DNA from: an uncultured Dysosmobacter sp.
GTDB lineage: Bacteria; Bacillota; Clostridia; Oscillospirales; Oscillospiraceae
Assembly: GCA_934504065.1 (NCBI GenBank)
Contig: CAKSVQ010000011.1
Coordinates: forward strand, 1 to 35,158
Reading direction: 5' to 3'
Length of the DNA: 35,158 bases
Of the stretch, positions 22,699 through 31,064 are shown in pieces; the stretch's first letter is position 1, and the number at the start of each line of letters is the position of its first letter. The position numbers and the translations under genes were made by a program. The notes under the pieces are model-generated. The model was not told the origin of the DNA. It did no database searches and worked only from the letters and a program-made list of their open reading frames with translations.

Positions 22699-24084
22699 TC
22701 AGTCCTGGCCGGGGACCTTGGGCAGGTTGGCGAAGCTGGCTTCCAACTCGGCGTCGGTGGGGACATAGTCGTTCATTTCGCCGTTGTGGAACTTCTCATA
22801 GGCCACCATGTCGAAGTATCCGGTTCCGGTGAGGCCGAAGACGATGGTCTTTTCCTCGCCCGTCTCCTTGCACTTGAGGGCTTCGTCAATGGCAATGCGG
22901 ATGGCGTGGCTGGATTCCGGCGCGGGGAGGATGCCCTCCACCCGGGCGAAATACTCCGCCGCCTCAAAGACCTTGGTCTGCTCCACGCTGGTGGCTTCCA
23001 TATACCCGTCGTGATAAAGCTGGGAGAGGATGCTGCTCATGCCGTGATACCGCAGGCCGCCGGCGTGGTTGGGGGAGGGGATGAAGCCGCTGCCCAGCGT
23101 GTACATCTTGGCCAGCGGGCAGACCATGCCGGTGTCGCAGAAGTCATAGGCGAACTTGCCGCGGGTGAAGCTGGGGCAGGAGGCAGGCTCCACGGCGATG
23201 ATGCGGTAATCCTTTTCACCCCGGAGCTTTTCGCCCATGAAGGGGGAGATCAGGCCGCCGAGGTTGCTGCCGCCGCCTGCGCAGCCGATGATGATGTCCG
23301 GCACAATGCCGTATTTGTCCAGCGCGGCCTTCGTCTCAAGGCCAATCACGCTCTGGTGCAGCAGTACCTGATTCAAAACGCTGCCCAGCACATAACGGTA
23401 GCCGGGCGTGGTGGTGGCGACCTCCACGGCCTCGGAGATGGCGCAGCCGAGGGAGCCAGTGGTGCCGGGATGCTCCTGCAGAATTTTCCGGCCGATGGCG
23501 GTGGTCTCAGAGGGAGAGGGGGTGACGGATGCGCCGTAGGTGCGCATGACCTCCCGGCGGAAGGGCTTCTGCTCGTAGCTGACTTTCACCATATACACCT
23601 TGCAGTCCAGTCCCAGATAGGCGCAGGCCATGCTCAGCGCCGTGCCCCACTGGCCGGCTCCGGTCTCGGTGGTCACGCCCTTGAGGCCCTGCTGCTTGGC
23701 GTAATAGGCCTGTGCGATGGCGGAGTTGAGCTTGTGGGAACCGGAGGTATTGTTGCCCTCGAACTTATAGTAGATTTTTGCGGGAGTCTGGAGCTTTTCC
23801 TCCAGACAGTAGGCCCGCACCAGCGGAGAGGGACGGTACATTCTGTAAAAGTCCCGAATTTCCTGAGGGATGGGGATATAGGCATCGTCGTTGTCCAGCT
23901 CCTGCCGGATCAGCTCGTCGCAGAACACGGGGCGCAGGTCGTCAAAGCCCATGGGCTCTCCGGTGCCGGGATTGAGCAGAGGGGCGGGCTTGACTTTCAT
24001 GTCGGCCCGGACATTGTACCAGGCTTTGGGCATTTCCTCTTCAGAGAGGTAAATTTTGTAGGGGATGTTGTTCTTTTCAGCCAT
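22699..24084 (-). CDS. trpB: Tryptophan synthase beta chain, TrpB2 type
   Basis: A 461-aa PLP enzyme of the TrpB2 group, which joins indole (or a precursor) with serine to make tryptophan. Family marks are RPSPLVRAYCLEEKL in parts, PLP lysine Lys118 in TSGSHKLN, ETGAGQWG and the phosphate loop GCAGGGSNLGG. The insertions and about 460 residues separate it from the ~400-aa TrpB1. No trpA is adjacent, usual for TrpB2, so it may salvage indole. ATG 24084 follows AAAGGAG; the frame extends 12 codons upstream without support. A tryptophan-type T-box leader precedes it. Confidence 0.95.
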   Translation of the reverse strand: MAEKNNIPYKIYLSEEEMPKAWYNVRADMKVKPAPLLNPGTGEPMGFDDLRPVFCDELIRQELDNDDAYIPIPQEIRDFYRMYRPSPLVRAYCLEEKLQTPAKIYYKFEGNNTSGSHKLNSAIAQAYYAKQQGLKGVTTETGAGQWGTALSMACAYLGLDCKVYMVKVSYEQKPFRREVMRTYGASVTPSPSETTAIGRKILQEHPGTTGSLGCAISEAVEVATTTPGYRYVLGSVLNQVLLHQSVIGLETKAALDKYGIVPDIIIGCAGGGSNLGGLISPFMGEKLRGEKDYRIIAVEPASCPSFTRGKFAYDFCDTGMVCPLAKMYTLGSGFIPSPNHAGGLRYHGMSSILSQLYHDGYMEATSVEQTKVFEAAEYFARVEGILPAPESSHAIRIAIDEALKCKETGEEKTIVFGLTGTGYFDMVAYEKFHNGEMNDYVPTDAELEASFANLPKVPGQD

Positions 24085-24137
24085 GGTGGTTTCTCCTTTC
24101 ATAGCACATGGACGGCCCATATCGGGGAAAAGGCATC

Positions 24138-24445
24138 AAAAAAAGACCTTTCTCCACAAAAGAGCCTGTTGATAGGTTCCTTTGGGACAAAAGTCTGAAG
24201 CTTCTGCGGTGCCACCCAAATTGACGGCCAAAGCCGTCCTCTCGGCGACGTGCCAACACACGCCTTTCCCGGTAACGGGGGAAAACTCCGTCGGCACTTA
24301 CTGAGAAAAATTCCGTTCAGCCCGCCCTCCGCAGTCCATTCGGCAAAGGCGTTTCTGCCGCCATCCCACCATCGGCGGCTCTCTAAGAGAAACCCGCAAA
24401 GCCTACTCGTCTGCGTCACTGGTTTGTTCTTTTGAACTTGGGGCA
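24138..24445 (-). promoter_or_regulatory. Tryptophan T-box leader of trpB2
   Basis: Minus-strand leader with the T-box core GGGTGGCACCGC (24217-24206). The TGGC bulge pairs with a tRNA ending GCCA, fitting discriminator G of tRNA-Trp. In Stem I, GCAG/CTGC close an internal loop whose right side reads GAA-TGG-A, placing the specifier TGG (Trp) at 24338-24336; the left side has the usual GAGTA. A long imperfect terminator stem (24197-24145) ends in seven T (24144-24138). Low charged tRNA-Trp would favour the antiterminator and turn on trpB2. Confidence 0.95.
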
Positions 24446-24474
24446 AGTGTACGCCTCTTCCGCGGCGTTGTCAA
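24446..24474 (-). promoter_or_regulatory. Sigma-A promoter of the trpB2 T-box operon
   Basis: On the minus strand TTGACA (24474-24469), 17 bases, TACACT (24451-24446), immediately before the T-box leader. The AT-rich stretch 24475-24545 beyond it holds nothing I can recognise. Confidence 0.85.
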
Positions 24475-24545
24475 GGGTGAAAAATAATTTTTTGCATAGT
24501 GCATAAAAATGGCGATAATTTTAGCCAGATTTTCTCGGAAATAAT

Positions 24546-24579
24546 AAAACCCCGTGGAAGAGTTTGGCCTTCCACGGGG
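24546..24579 (-). terminator. Terminator after obg
   Basis: CCCCGTGGAAG (24550-24560) and CTTCCACGGGG (24569-24579) pair perfectly; on the minus strand the stem is followed by TTTTATTAT. Confidence 0.88.
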
Positions 24580-24590
24580 CTTGGGGCGAG

Positions 24591-25874
24591 TTATCGCTGA
24601 TACTCGAATTCAAAGTCATACAGGGAAACGGTGTCGCCGTCCTGAATGCCCATCTCTTCCAGCTTCTGATAAAGGCCGGATTCCCGCAGGGACTTGTCGA
24701 ACCACATCCGGCTCTCGTAGTCCTTGAAGTTCACGTTGCCCATCAGGCGCTGGAGCCACGGGCCTTCCACCAGCCATGTGCCGTCGTCGGCGCGGCGGAT
24801 GTCCAGCGGGGCGGAGGTGTCGATCACCGGAGGCTTGGGCACATACTCCGGCTCGTATACCGTGACAGGGGGCAGGGTAGAGAGCTTTTCGGCGATCTTG
24901 CCCACCAGCTCCCGGGTGCCCTGATGGGCGGCGGCGGAGATCTCCAGCAGGGGATAGCCCTTGCCCTCCACATGGGCGCGCAGGCGGGTCAGATTTTCTT
25001 CGTCCTCACAGATGTCCACCTTGTTGGCGCACACGATCTGGGGGCGGTGGGCCAGCTCCGGACTGTACTGCTGAAGCTCTTCGTTGATGGCGTCAAAATC
25101 CGCCACGGGGTCGCGGCCCTCGCTGCCGGAAACGTCCACCACATGCACCAGCAGGCGGCAGCGGTCGATGTGGCGCAGGAAGTCGTGGCCAAGGCCCGCG
25201 CCCTCGCTGGCGCCTTCAATAATGCCGGGAATATCGGCCATGACGAAAGAAACGCCGTCCTCCACCCACACCACGCCCAGATTGGGGAAGAGTGTGGTGA
25301 AATGATAGTTGGCGATTTTGGGCTGGGCTTTGGAAACCACGCTCAAAAGAGTGGATTTTCCAACGTTAGGGAAACCGATGAGGCCCACGTCAGCCAACAG
25401 CTTCAGCTCCAGCACCACATCGTGGTTCTCGCCGGGCAGGCCCGCCTTGGCAAAGCGGGGCACCTGCCGGGTGGGGGTGGCGAAGTGCATGTTGCCCCAG
25501 CCGCCCCGGCCACCCTTGCACAAAACGAAGGGCTCCGTGCCGCTCATGTCCTTGATGATCTCGTTGCTCTCGGCGTCCCGCACCAGCGTGCCCCGGGGCA
25601 CGCGGATCACAAGATCGGCCCCGTCCTTGCCGGACTTCCGGGCGCCCTGCCCGTCCATGCCGTTGGCGGCCACATACTTGCGCTTATAGCGGAAATCCAT
25701 CAGGGTGGAGAGATTGTCGTCCACCTGCAAAATGATCGAGCCGCCCTTGCCGCCGTCACCGCCGTCCGGGCCTCCGGCAGCCACATATTTTTCCCGGTGG
25801 AACGCCACCACACCGTTGCCGCCGTTTCCGGCCCGCACGGTGATCCGGGCTTTATCAATAAACGTTGTTGCCAT
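24591..25874 (-). CDS. obg: GTPase Obg (CgtA)
   Basis: A 427-aa ribosome-associated GTPase needed for 50S maturation and, in sporulators, stress and sporulation signalling. The glycine-rich Obg fold covers about 1-157. The G domain starts with GFPNVGKST (167-174), then DIPGIIEGA and NKVD. A C-terminal OCT domain (about 350-427) is present as in Gram-positive Obg. ATG 25874 follows GGAGGTG; the longer frame to 25964 crosses a GC hairpin and is rejected. It lies downstream of rplU-prp-rpmA, the conserved order, but a terminator separates it. Confidence 0.96.
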   Translation of the reverse strand: MATTFIDKARITVRAGNGGNGVVAFHREKYVAAGGPDGGDGGKGGSIILQVDDNLSTLMDFRYKRKYVAANGMDGQGARKSGKDGADLVIRVPRGTLVRDAESNEIIKDMSGTEPFVLCKGGRGGWGNMHFATPTRQVPRFAKAGLPGENHDVVLELKLLADVGLIGFPNVGKSTLLSVVSKAQPKIANYHFTTLFPNLGVVWVEDGVSFVMADIPGIIEGASEGAGLGHDFLRHIDRCRLLVHVVDVSGSEGRDPVADFDAINEELQQYSPELAHRPQIVCANKVDICEDEENLTRLRAHVEGKGYPLLEISAAAHQGTRELVGKIAEKLSTLPPVTVYEPEYVPKPPVIDTSAPLDIRRADDGTWLVEGPWLQRLMGNVNFKDYESRMWFDKSLRESGLYQKLEEMGIQDGDTVSLYDFEFEYQR

Positions 25875-25925
25875 GAAAACACCTCCGATATATGAATTAG
25901 TATCCATGCTCCCGTGGAGACATAT

Positions 25926-25960
25926 GCATCCCAACGCGCGCGGTGCGCGCCCTCGGATGC
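25926..25960 (-). promoter_or_regulatory. GC-rich hairpin in the obg leader
   Basis: On the minus strand GCATCC plus GCGCGC arms pair with GCGCGC plus GGATGC around a three-base loop, between the rpmA terminator and the obg start. No T-run follows on either strand. It could be an RNA-stability or protein-binding element. Confidence 0.45.
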
Positions 25961-26001
25961 CCACGCCGCCGAAGGGAAGTGAGAATAACGCTTTTGAAGA
26001 A

Positions 26002-26034
26002 AAAGCGCCTCGAACGAAAGGTTCGAGGCGCTTT
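26002..26034 (-). terminator. Terminator between rpmA and obg
   Basis: AAAGCGCCTCGAAC (26002-26015) and GTTCGAGGCGCTTT (26021-26034) pair perfectly over 14 bp; on the minus strand the stem runs into TTTTTCTTC. It probably keeps obg expression below that of the ribosomal protein genes. Confidence 0.85.
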
Positions 26035-26043
26035 CATACCTGA

Positions 26044-26325
26044 TTACTCAGCGGCGTAAACAGAAGCCTGCTTACGATCCTTGCCCAGGCGCTCAAAGCG
26101 GAGCGTGCCGTCCACCTTGGCGAACAGGGTATCGTCCGTGCCGATACCAACGTTCATGCCGGGATGAATCCGGGTGCCGCGCTGGCGAACCAGAATGTTA
26201 CCGGCCTTGACAAACTGACCGTCCGCGCGCTTGGGACCAAGACGCTTGGACTCGGAATCACGGCCGTTCTTGGTGGAGCCGCCGCCTTTCTTGTGGGCGA
26301 AGAACTGAAGACCAATACGAATCAT
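26044..26325 (-). CDS. rpmA: Ribosomal protein bL27
   Basis: A 93-aa bL27, whose N-terminus reaches the peptidyl-transferase centre. The family core [19 protein letters not shown] is seen in parts. Before it lies the short Firmicutes pro-peptide (MIRIGLQFF), which the protease Prp removes to expose the working N-terminus; prp is the next gene upstream. I chose ATG 26325, 11 bases after AAAGGA; ATG 26337 abuts that site. Confidence 0.95.
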   Translation of the reverse strand: MIRIGLQFFAHKKGGGSTKNGRDSESKRLGPKRADGQFVKAGNILVRQRGTRIHPGMNVGIGTDDTLFAKVDGTLRFERLGKDRKQASVYAAE

Positions 26326-26365
26326 GTTACGAACCATCCTTTCTGAAAATTTAGATGGAGAGGAA

Positions 26366-26698
26366 TCATTCTTCCTCCAAAACCTCGATATTGTCGGGAT
26401 ACTCGTCGTGGAGCTGGGCGAGGTAGACCATCAGTCCCGCCATCAGTGCCTGACAGGCGCTTTCTGCTGTGGGGGCCAAGCCGCCCGGCAGGCGGAACGA
26501 AATGGAGGTGTCCTCTTCCCGCACCTTCACGGAAGCCGCCAGACCCAGCACGTCGTTGACGGTGGCATCCACCAGACGAATGGCGCTGGTGACCGCCGCG
26601 CAGACAATGTCTGCCCCGGCTTCGGCGTAGCCGCTGTGGCCCTGAGAGTCAAAGCCGATAATCCGGCCGCCCTCCATGCGGAACGTGACGGTGGTCAT
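26366..26698 (-). CDS. prp: Ribosomal-processing cysteine protease Prp
   Basis: A 110-aa cysteine protease that trims the N-terminal extension of bL27. The catalytic pair is His21 (GHSGYAE) and Cys33 (DIVCAAV). It lies between rplU and rpmA, the conserved position, two bases after the rplU stop. The substrate motif is present on the linked bL27, so the pair is consistent. Confidence 0.94.
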   Translation of the reverse strand: MTTVTFRMEGGRIIGFDSQGHSGYAEAGADIVCAAVTSAIRLVDATVNDVLGLAASVKVREEDTSISFRLPGGLAPTAESACQALMAGLMVYLAQLHDEYPDNIEVLEEE

Positions 26699-26700
26699 GC

Positions 26701-27012
26701 TCAGACAGAGATCTTGCCGATCTCAACCTTGGTGTAAGGCTGACGATGGCCCTGACGCTTACGGTAACCCTTCTTGGCGTTGTACTTGAAGATGCGGATC
26801 TTCTTGCCCTTACCGTTCTTGACGATCTTGGCCTCCACGGAAGCGCCCGCCACGACGGGGGTGCCGAAGGTGGCCTTCTCGCCGTCGATCACGGCCAGAA
26901 CCTGATCGAACTTGACGGTGTCGCCAGCTTCCTGGTCCAGCTTCTCGATGTAGACCACGTCGCCCTCAGAAACCTTGTACTGCTTGCCGCCGGTCACGAT
27001 GATTGCGTTCAT
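26701..27012 (-). CDS. rplU: Ribosomal protein bL21
   Basis: A 103-aa 50S protein that binds 23S rRNA. Typical opening [16 protein letters not shown] and C-terminal [15 protein letters not shown], seen in parts. Full length. First gene of rplU-prp-rpmA, with GAAGGAG before the ATG and a strong promoter 87 bases upstream. Confidence 0.96.
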   Translation of the reverse strand: MNAIIVTGGKQYKVSEGDVVYIEKLDQEAGDTVKFDQVLAVIDGEKATFGTPVVAGASVEAKIVKNGKGKKIRIFKYNAKKGYRKRQGHRQPYTKVEIGKISV

Positions 27013-27093
27013 TACTGTTTCAACTCCTTCATTTACGGGCTCGCTGTCGGGGGCGGCGCACAGGGCGCACTTTTAGACCCATTCAAAGCGGCT
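27013..27093 (-). promoter_or_regulatory. rplU leader, possible ribosomal-protein-binding leader
   Basis: The about 80-base leader has GC-rich pairing arms (GTGCGCC near 27067 on the minus strand with GGCGC repeats). An L21 leader RNA is known in Firmicutes; this stretch sits in the right place, but I cannot confirm the fold. Confidence 0.3.
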
Positions 27094-27098
27094 TACAA

Positions 27099-27127
27099 AG
27101 TATATCAGTGAAATGCATAAATGTCAA
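27099..27127 (-). promoter_or_regulatory. Sigma-A promoter of rplU-prp-rpmA
   Basis: On the minus strand TTGACA (27127-27122), 17 bases, TATACT (27104-27099). Strong, as expected for ribosomal protein genes. Confidence 0.9.
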
Positions 27128-27136
27128 GGTTTCCTG

Positions 27137-27164
27137 AAAAAAATCGGAAAATTTTATTTTTCGG
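27137..27164 (-). terminator. Terminator overlapping the end of the HD-domain gene
   Basis: On the minus strand CCGAAAA (27164-27158) pairs with TTTTCCG (27151-27145), followed by ATTTTTTT. The stop codon of the HD gene lies in the loop region. Confidence 0.7.
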
Positions 27165-27666
27165 CGGACTGACCGCTTTCATAGGCCCACGCGGCCAGAA
27201 ATTTTTCCACGGACAGAGTCTCCCACAGGGCGCACAGCTTGTCCACCGCGCAGACCAGAACGCTTTCCCGGTAGTGGGGCGGGGTGAGATTCAGGGGAAA
27301 CATATGCCGCAGGACGATGTCCCGCTCCACCGGGTTGAGGGGAAATTCCCTCTGGGCGTTTTCCAGCGCCCGCCGGGCGTGGATCAGCCCGTGAAAACGG
27401 TGGGAGGGGTCCTTTTGGTGCCAGTCATAGAGAAAGTAATCGTGCAGCAGCGCCCCGCGCACCAGCGACCGTCGGTCCACCTTCCAGTTCAGGCGCTGGG
27501 CCAGCCACAACGCAAGGCAGGCCACGGCGAAGGAGTGGGCGAACACGCTGACAGAGCCGTGCTGTATCCAGCCCTTTTCCATGGCCATTCCGCCGGAGGC
27601 CAGCACATCCGCGCCGTATTGCCGCACGGCGTCCGCCAGCGCGGCGGCAGGAAGTCCTTTCCGCAA
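27154..27666 (-). CDS. HD-domain phosphohydrolase-like protein
   Basis: A 170-aa protein with the metal-binding pattern of the HD superfamily: His44 (AHSFAVA), His75-Asp76 (LLHDYFLYDWH), later His92/His96, and an Asp in CAVDKLCALWE. Members hydrolyse phosphate esters of nucleotides or related molecules; the substrate is unknown. The TTG start at 27666 is uncertain; GAAGTGATC upstream is a weak site, but it gives the N-terminal length I expect for the family, and later Met codons (27588, 27582) would cut into the first helix. Confidence 0.8.
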   Translation of the reverse strand: MRKGLPAAALADAVRQYGADVLASGGMAMEKGWIQHGSVSVFAHSFAVACLALWLAQRLNWKVDRRSLVRGALLHDYFLYDWHQKDPSHRFHGLIHARRALENAQREFPLNPVERDIVLRHMFPLNLTPPHYRESVLVCAVDKLCALWETLSVEKFLAAWAYESGQSAEK

Positions 27667-27696
27667 AACCGATCACTTCTTTTCAGTCAGCTTATC

Positions 27697-27758
27697 AAAA
27701 AAGCCTCGCAGAGCGCAGCGAAACTCTCTCGAAAAAGTGGCGAAGCCACTTTTTCGAA
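27697..27758 (+). repeat. Multi-hairpin dispersed element, short copy
   Basis: AAAAAAGCCTCGCAGAG then CGCAGCGAAAC and a perfect 12-bp stem CGAAAAAGTGGC/GCCACTTTTTCG (27730-27741 and 27745-27756). It matches both ends of the copy at 2642-2828 but lacks the 125-base block between the CGCAGAG repeats. The loop-closing changes are compensated or wobble. On the minus strand it lies just past the luxS stop and ends in six T, so it may serve as the luxS terminator. Confidence 0.75.
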
Positions 27759-27762
27759 GGTC

Positions 27763-28221
27763 TCAGTAGCTCAGCTTTTCCACCGTCCAGTCCGCAATGA
27801 GGTTTGCGTACCAGCGGCAGACGGCTTTTCCGGTGTCCACATCCAGATTGATATAGTTGCCGCACTCCACGGGGCTTTTGCCGGGCATTTCCCCGGTGTA
27901 ATCCGCGGCGGCGGTGAAGACCTCCTGCAAGAAGGCGATGGCCCCCTCCAGCGACAGCAGGCGGTTATCGAAAAGGAAGTAAAAACCGGTCTGGCAGCCC
28001 ATGGGGCCGAAGTAGATCACGGCCTCCTTGTCCTCGGAGTTGCGCAGCAGCGTGGCGATGAGGTGCTCGACAGAGTGTATCTCGCTGTTGGTCAAAAGGT
28101 CCCCGGTGTTGGGCTTTTTCAGCCGCAGGTCAAAGGTCACGATGTCGCCGTCCCGCCGGGAATAGTACAATCCGGGGACAAGGCGGTTATGGTCCACGGT
28201 AAAGCTTGCGATGCGTTCCAT
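27763..28221 (-). CDS. luxS: S-ribosylhomocysteine lyase LuxS
   Basis: A 152-aa metalloenzyme that splits S-ribosylhomocysteine into homocysteine and the autoinducer-2 precursor DPD. Metal ligands His49 and His53 (HSVEH) and Cys120 (VECGNY) and the catalytic Cys76 (GPMGCQTGF) are present. Full length. Its ATG follows the mtnN stop with no gap (TAAATG), so the two steps of S-adenosylhomocysteine recycling are co-translated. Confidence 0.96.
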   Translation of the reverse strand: MERIASFTVDHNRLVPGLYYSRRDGDIVTFDLRLKKPNTGDLLTNSEIHSVEHLIATLLRNSEDKEAVIYFGPMGCQTGFYFLFDNRLLSLEGAIAFLQEVFTAAADYTGEMPGKSPVECGNYINLDVDTGKAVCRWYANLIADWTVEKLSY

Positions 28222-28908
28222 TTACACGGCCTCCTTTTGCAGGGCCTGCGCCAGTGGCAGCACGACCCGGCCCATATTTTCCAGCGCCTGACCGAAGTCG
28301 AAAAACTCCTCGGCGTTGTTCTCCCGGAACAGATGGTCGGAAACGGATTTCAGCGCCACGAATTTCACATCGTTGCGCAGGCACACCTGCGCGATGGCGC
28401 AGCCCTCCATTTCCACCAGCAGGGGGGAGAAAGTGTCGCGGATCCACGCGGCCCGCTGGCTGTTCACGGCGAACCAGTCCCCGGTGGCCACCCGCCCGGT
28501 GACGGCGCTGACGCCCTGCTGCTTCAAAAGCTCCACGCAGCGCTCCGGCGCCCACGTTGGAAAGGCGGTTTGGTTGACAGTGGACACCAGACCAATGGGG
28601 TCGCCGATGGCGGTGGTGTCCACATCGTGCTGAACGAAGTCCGACGCCACCACCAGCGACCCGGTGGGCAGGTCCGTGGCGCACCCGGCCACGCCCGCGT
28701 TCAAGATGAGGTCCACGCCGTATTTCAGGCAGAAGATCTCGGCGGCCATGGCGGCGTTGACCTTGCTGATGCCGCCTGCGCAGGCCAGAATATCCGGCGC
28801 GACCTGAAAGAAAGGAACGCCGGAGACCGTTTCCACAGGGGACAGGTCCTTGGCACCGGGCAGGGCGTGCAGCTCCTGCGTCATGGCGAATTGCAGTCCG
28901 ATTTTCAT
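28222..28908 (-). CDS. mtnN: MTA/SAH nucleosidase
   Basis: A 228-aa purine-nucleosidase-fold enzyme that removes adenine from S-adenosylhomocysteine and methylthioadenosine. Visible are Glu12, the substrate motif VEMEG (Glu166/168) and the general acid Asp191 (KSVSDHLF). It feeds LuxS directly. ATG 28908 follows GGAGGAA; the long upstream frame lies over mnmM and is rejected. Own promoter at 28961-28989. Confidence 0.92.
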   Translation of the reverse strand: MKIGLQFAMTQELHALPGAKDLSPVETVSGVPFFQVAPDILACAGGISKVNAAMAAEIFCLKYGVDLILNAGVAGCATDLPTGSLVVASDFVQHDVDTTAIGDPIGLVSTVNQTAFPTWAPERCVELLKQQGVSAVTGRVATGDWFAVNSQRAAWIRDTFSPLLVEMEGCAIAQVCLRNDVKFVALKSVSDHLFRENNAEEFFDFGQALENMGRVVLPLAQALQKEAV

Positions 28909-28960
28909 AAAATTCCTCCTGACCGGGCGCCATTGCGCCGCGGGATTCCAATGCGGGTAC

Positions 28961-28989
28961 AGTATAACAGGTTTACACCGGGAAGGCAA
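28961..28989 (-). promoter_or_regulatory. Promoter of mtnN-luxS
   Basis: On the minus strand TTGCCT (28989-28984), 17 bases, TATACT (28966-28961), directly after the mnmM stop. The leader contains a GGCGC-AATG-GCGCC hairpin near 28926-28939. No SAM or SAH riboswitch was recognised. Confidence 0.75.
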
Positions 28990-28993
28990 CGGC

Positions 28994-29551
28994 TCAGCGT
29001 TCCTTCCAGATGAAAATGGGCATGGGCGGATCGCCCCGGCGGTTGGCCCAGTCGCAGCGGAGCACGGAGAAGCGGCGGTCGTCCAGCGTTTTAAGGAAGT
29101 CCAGCACCGCGTCGCGCTCGTCATAGCCGTTGGCGCCGCCATAGTAAAGGGCGATGGCCATCACGCCGCCGATTTTCAGCAGCTCCAGCCCCGCCGCCAT
29201 GGCGGGCAGGGAGGATTCCGCGCGGGTGAAAATGGCCGGGTCGCCGCCGGGAAGACGCCCCAGATTGAAGACAATGCAGTCCACGCTCTCCGGCTGGGCA
29301 TAGCGGGCGAAGTTGGAGTGGCTGTCCAGAATGACCTCGGCCCGCAATCCCTGCTCTGCCAGCAGGGCCCGCGTCTTAGCCACCGCGTCCGGTTGGATGT
29401 CGAAAGAGAGCACCCGGCCATCAGGACCGCTCAGGCGGCACAGCAGGGCGGTGTCCCGCCCCTTCCCGGCGGTGGCGTCGATGCACACCGCGCCGGGGGA
29501 AACATGCTGTTTCAGGAAGGTATGCACCATACTAAGTGTATTTAATTGCAT
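28994..29551 (-). CDS. mnmM: tRNA methyltransferase MnmM (YtqB) family
   Basis: A 185-aa class I SAM methyltransferase. The SAM site is DATAGKGRDT (26-35), followed by LSFDIQPDA and a NLGRLPGGD motif typical of the YtqB group. YtqB/MnmM adds the last methyl to the wobble uridine side chain mnm5s2U in some Gram-positive tRNAs; assignment here rests on family resemblance. AGAGGA lies before ATG 29551. It is flanked by terminators and promoters of its neighbours, and no clear promoter of its own was found. Confidence 0.85.
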   Translation of the reverse strand: MQLNTLSMVHTFLKQHVSPGAVCIDATAGKGRDTALLCRLSGPDGRVLSFDIQPDAVAKTRALLAEQGLRAEVILDSHSNFARYAQPESVDCIVFNLGRLPGGDPAIFTRAESSLPAMAAGLELLKIGGVMAIALYYGGANGYDERDAVLDFLKTLDDRRFSVLRCDWANRRGDPPMPIFIWKER

Positions 29552-29612
29552 AGTTTATCCTCTTCGTAATCGAAAAATGGCCGATCCAGTGGAAAATTGC
29601 CGATTCTTAAAA

Positions 29613-29644
29613 AAGGCGGGGGTCCCAACAGGAACCCCCGCCTT
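29613..29644 (-). terminator. Terminator after ackA
   Basis: On the minus strand AAGGCGGGGGT (29644-29634) pairs with ACCCCCGCCTT (29623-29613), followed by a T-run. Perfect 11-bp stem. Confidence 0.9.
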
Positions 29645-29667
29645 CATGGAAAACACTGGGATCAGGC

Positions 29668-30870
29668 TCAGCCCTTGACGATGGAAGCGGTATCCATGGC
29701 GATCATCAGCTCTTCGTTGGTGGGGATGAGCAGGACCTTCACCTTGGAATCGTCGGCGGAGATCACGGCCTCCTTACCGCGGACATCATTTCTGGTGGGG
29801 CACATCTTCACGCCCATGAACTCCAGACCGGAGGCGATGGCCAGACGCTGGGAGGCGCTGTTCTCGCCCACGCCGGCGGTGAAGATGATGGCGTCCACGC
29901 CGCCCATGGCGGCGGCATACGCGCCGATGAGCTTCTTCACGCCGTAGTTGAACATATCCACGGCCAGACCCGCGCGCTCGTTGCCCTCCTTGTGGGCATT
30001 CTCCAGATCGCGGAAGTCAGAGGACACGCCGGACACGCCCTGCACGCCGGACTTCTTGTTGAGGATGTTCAGCATCTCGTCGATGTTCATGCCGTACTTG
30101 TTCATCAGGTACTGCAGGATGCCCGCATCCAGATCGCCTGCGCGGGTGCCCATGGGCAGGCCGGCCAGAGGCGTGAAGCCCATGGAGGTGTCCACGCTCT
30201 TGCCGCCGTCCACGGCGGTGACGGAGGAGCCGTTGCCCAGATGGCAGGAGATCAGCTTCAGCTCCTCGGGCTTCTTGCCCAGCATGGCGGCGGCGCGCTG
30301 GGCCACATACTTGTGGGAGGTGCCGTGGAAGCCATAGCGGCGGACCTTGTCGTTTTCATAGTACTCATAGGGCAGGGCGTACATATAGGCCTTGGCGGGC
30401 ATGGTCTGATGGAAGGCGGTGTCAAACACGGCGACCATGGGCACGCCGGGCATGACGGCCTGGCAGGCCTTGATGCCGGTGATGTTGGCGGGGTTGTGCA
30501 GGGGGGCGAGGGGGTTGCACTCCTCGATGGCAGCCATGACCTCATCGGTGATGAGGACGGACTTGGCGAACTTTTCGCCGCCGTGCACCACGCGGTGGCC
30601 CACCGCGTCGATCTCCTTCATGGAGCCGATGACGCCGTTGTCCTTGTCCACCAGTGCGTTCAGCACGGCCTGAATGGCCTCGGAATGGGTGGGCATGGCC
30701 ACATCGATGGCGTCGAGCACCTTCTTGCCCTCCAGCTGGGGCTTGTAGGTGAACTTGCCGTCGATGCCGATGCGCTCGCACAGGCCCTTGGCCAGCAGAA
30801 CGCCGGTCTCGGGATTGAGCAGCTGATACTTCAGGGAAGAACTGCCAGCATTGATGACCAGAATGTTCAT
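29668..30870 (-). CDS. ackA: Acetate kinase
   Basis: A 400-aa ASKHA-fold kinase interconverting acetyl-phosphate plus ADP with acetate plus ATP, the energy-yielding end of acetate fermentation. Opening [17 protein letters not shown] in parts, phosphate loop [18 protein letters not shown]-like ending [10 protein letters not shown]. Full length. ATG 30870 after GAGGAG; the frame extends 19 codons upstream without a site. pta is not adjacent, so the two steps are encoded apart. Confidence 0.96.
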   Translation of the reverse strand: MNILVINAGSSSLKYQLLNPETGVLLAKGLCERIGIDGKFTYKPQLEGKKVLDAIDVAMPTHSEAIQAVLNALVDKDNGVIGSMKEIDAVGHRVVHGGEKFAKSVLITDEVMAAIEECNPLAPLHNPANITGIKACQAVMPGVPMVAVFDTAFHQTMPAKAYMYALPYEYYENDKVRRYGFHGTSHKYVAQRAAAMLGKKPEELKLISCHLGNGSSVTAVDGGKSVDTSMGFTPLAGLPMGTRAGDLDAGILQYLMNKYGMNIDEMLNILNKKSGVQGVSGVSSDFRDLENAHKEGNERAGLAVDMFNYGVKKLIGAYAAAMGGVDAIIFTAGVGENSASQRLAIASGLEFMGVKMCPTRNDVRGKEAVISADDSKVKVLLIPTNEELMIAMDTASIVKG

Positions 30871-30983
30871 GTTTACCGTCTCCTCTTCATTTGTGGGGGA
30901 AAGACTTGCGGCTTTCCCCAAAATCATGTAAAATCAGTATCGCAGAGGATGTTCGCTTATAGGCGAAATCCTACACATTAGAC

Positions 30984-31011
30984 ATTATACCAGAGTTTTC
31001 ACAGGTTACAA
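30984..31011 (-). promoter_or_regulatory. Promoter of ackA
   Basis: On the minus strand TTGTAA (31011-31006), 16 bases, perfect TATAAT (30989-30984). The about 105-base leader contains a GGGGAAAG/CTTTCCCC hairpin near 30893-30918. Confidence 0.8.
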
Positions 31012-31064
31012 CCTGCATTTTTACCGAAATGTCATTTTTTTGTCATCAGATCGAGGTGGATTTT

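Noticed and set aside
27121..29013. A 630-codon plus-strand frame over the HD, luxS and mtnN genes.
   Set aside because: It crosses three real minus-strand genes and their terminators and has no family resemblance.
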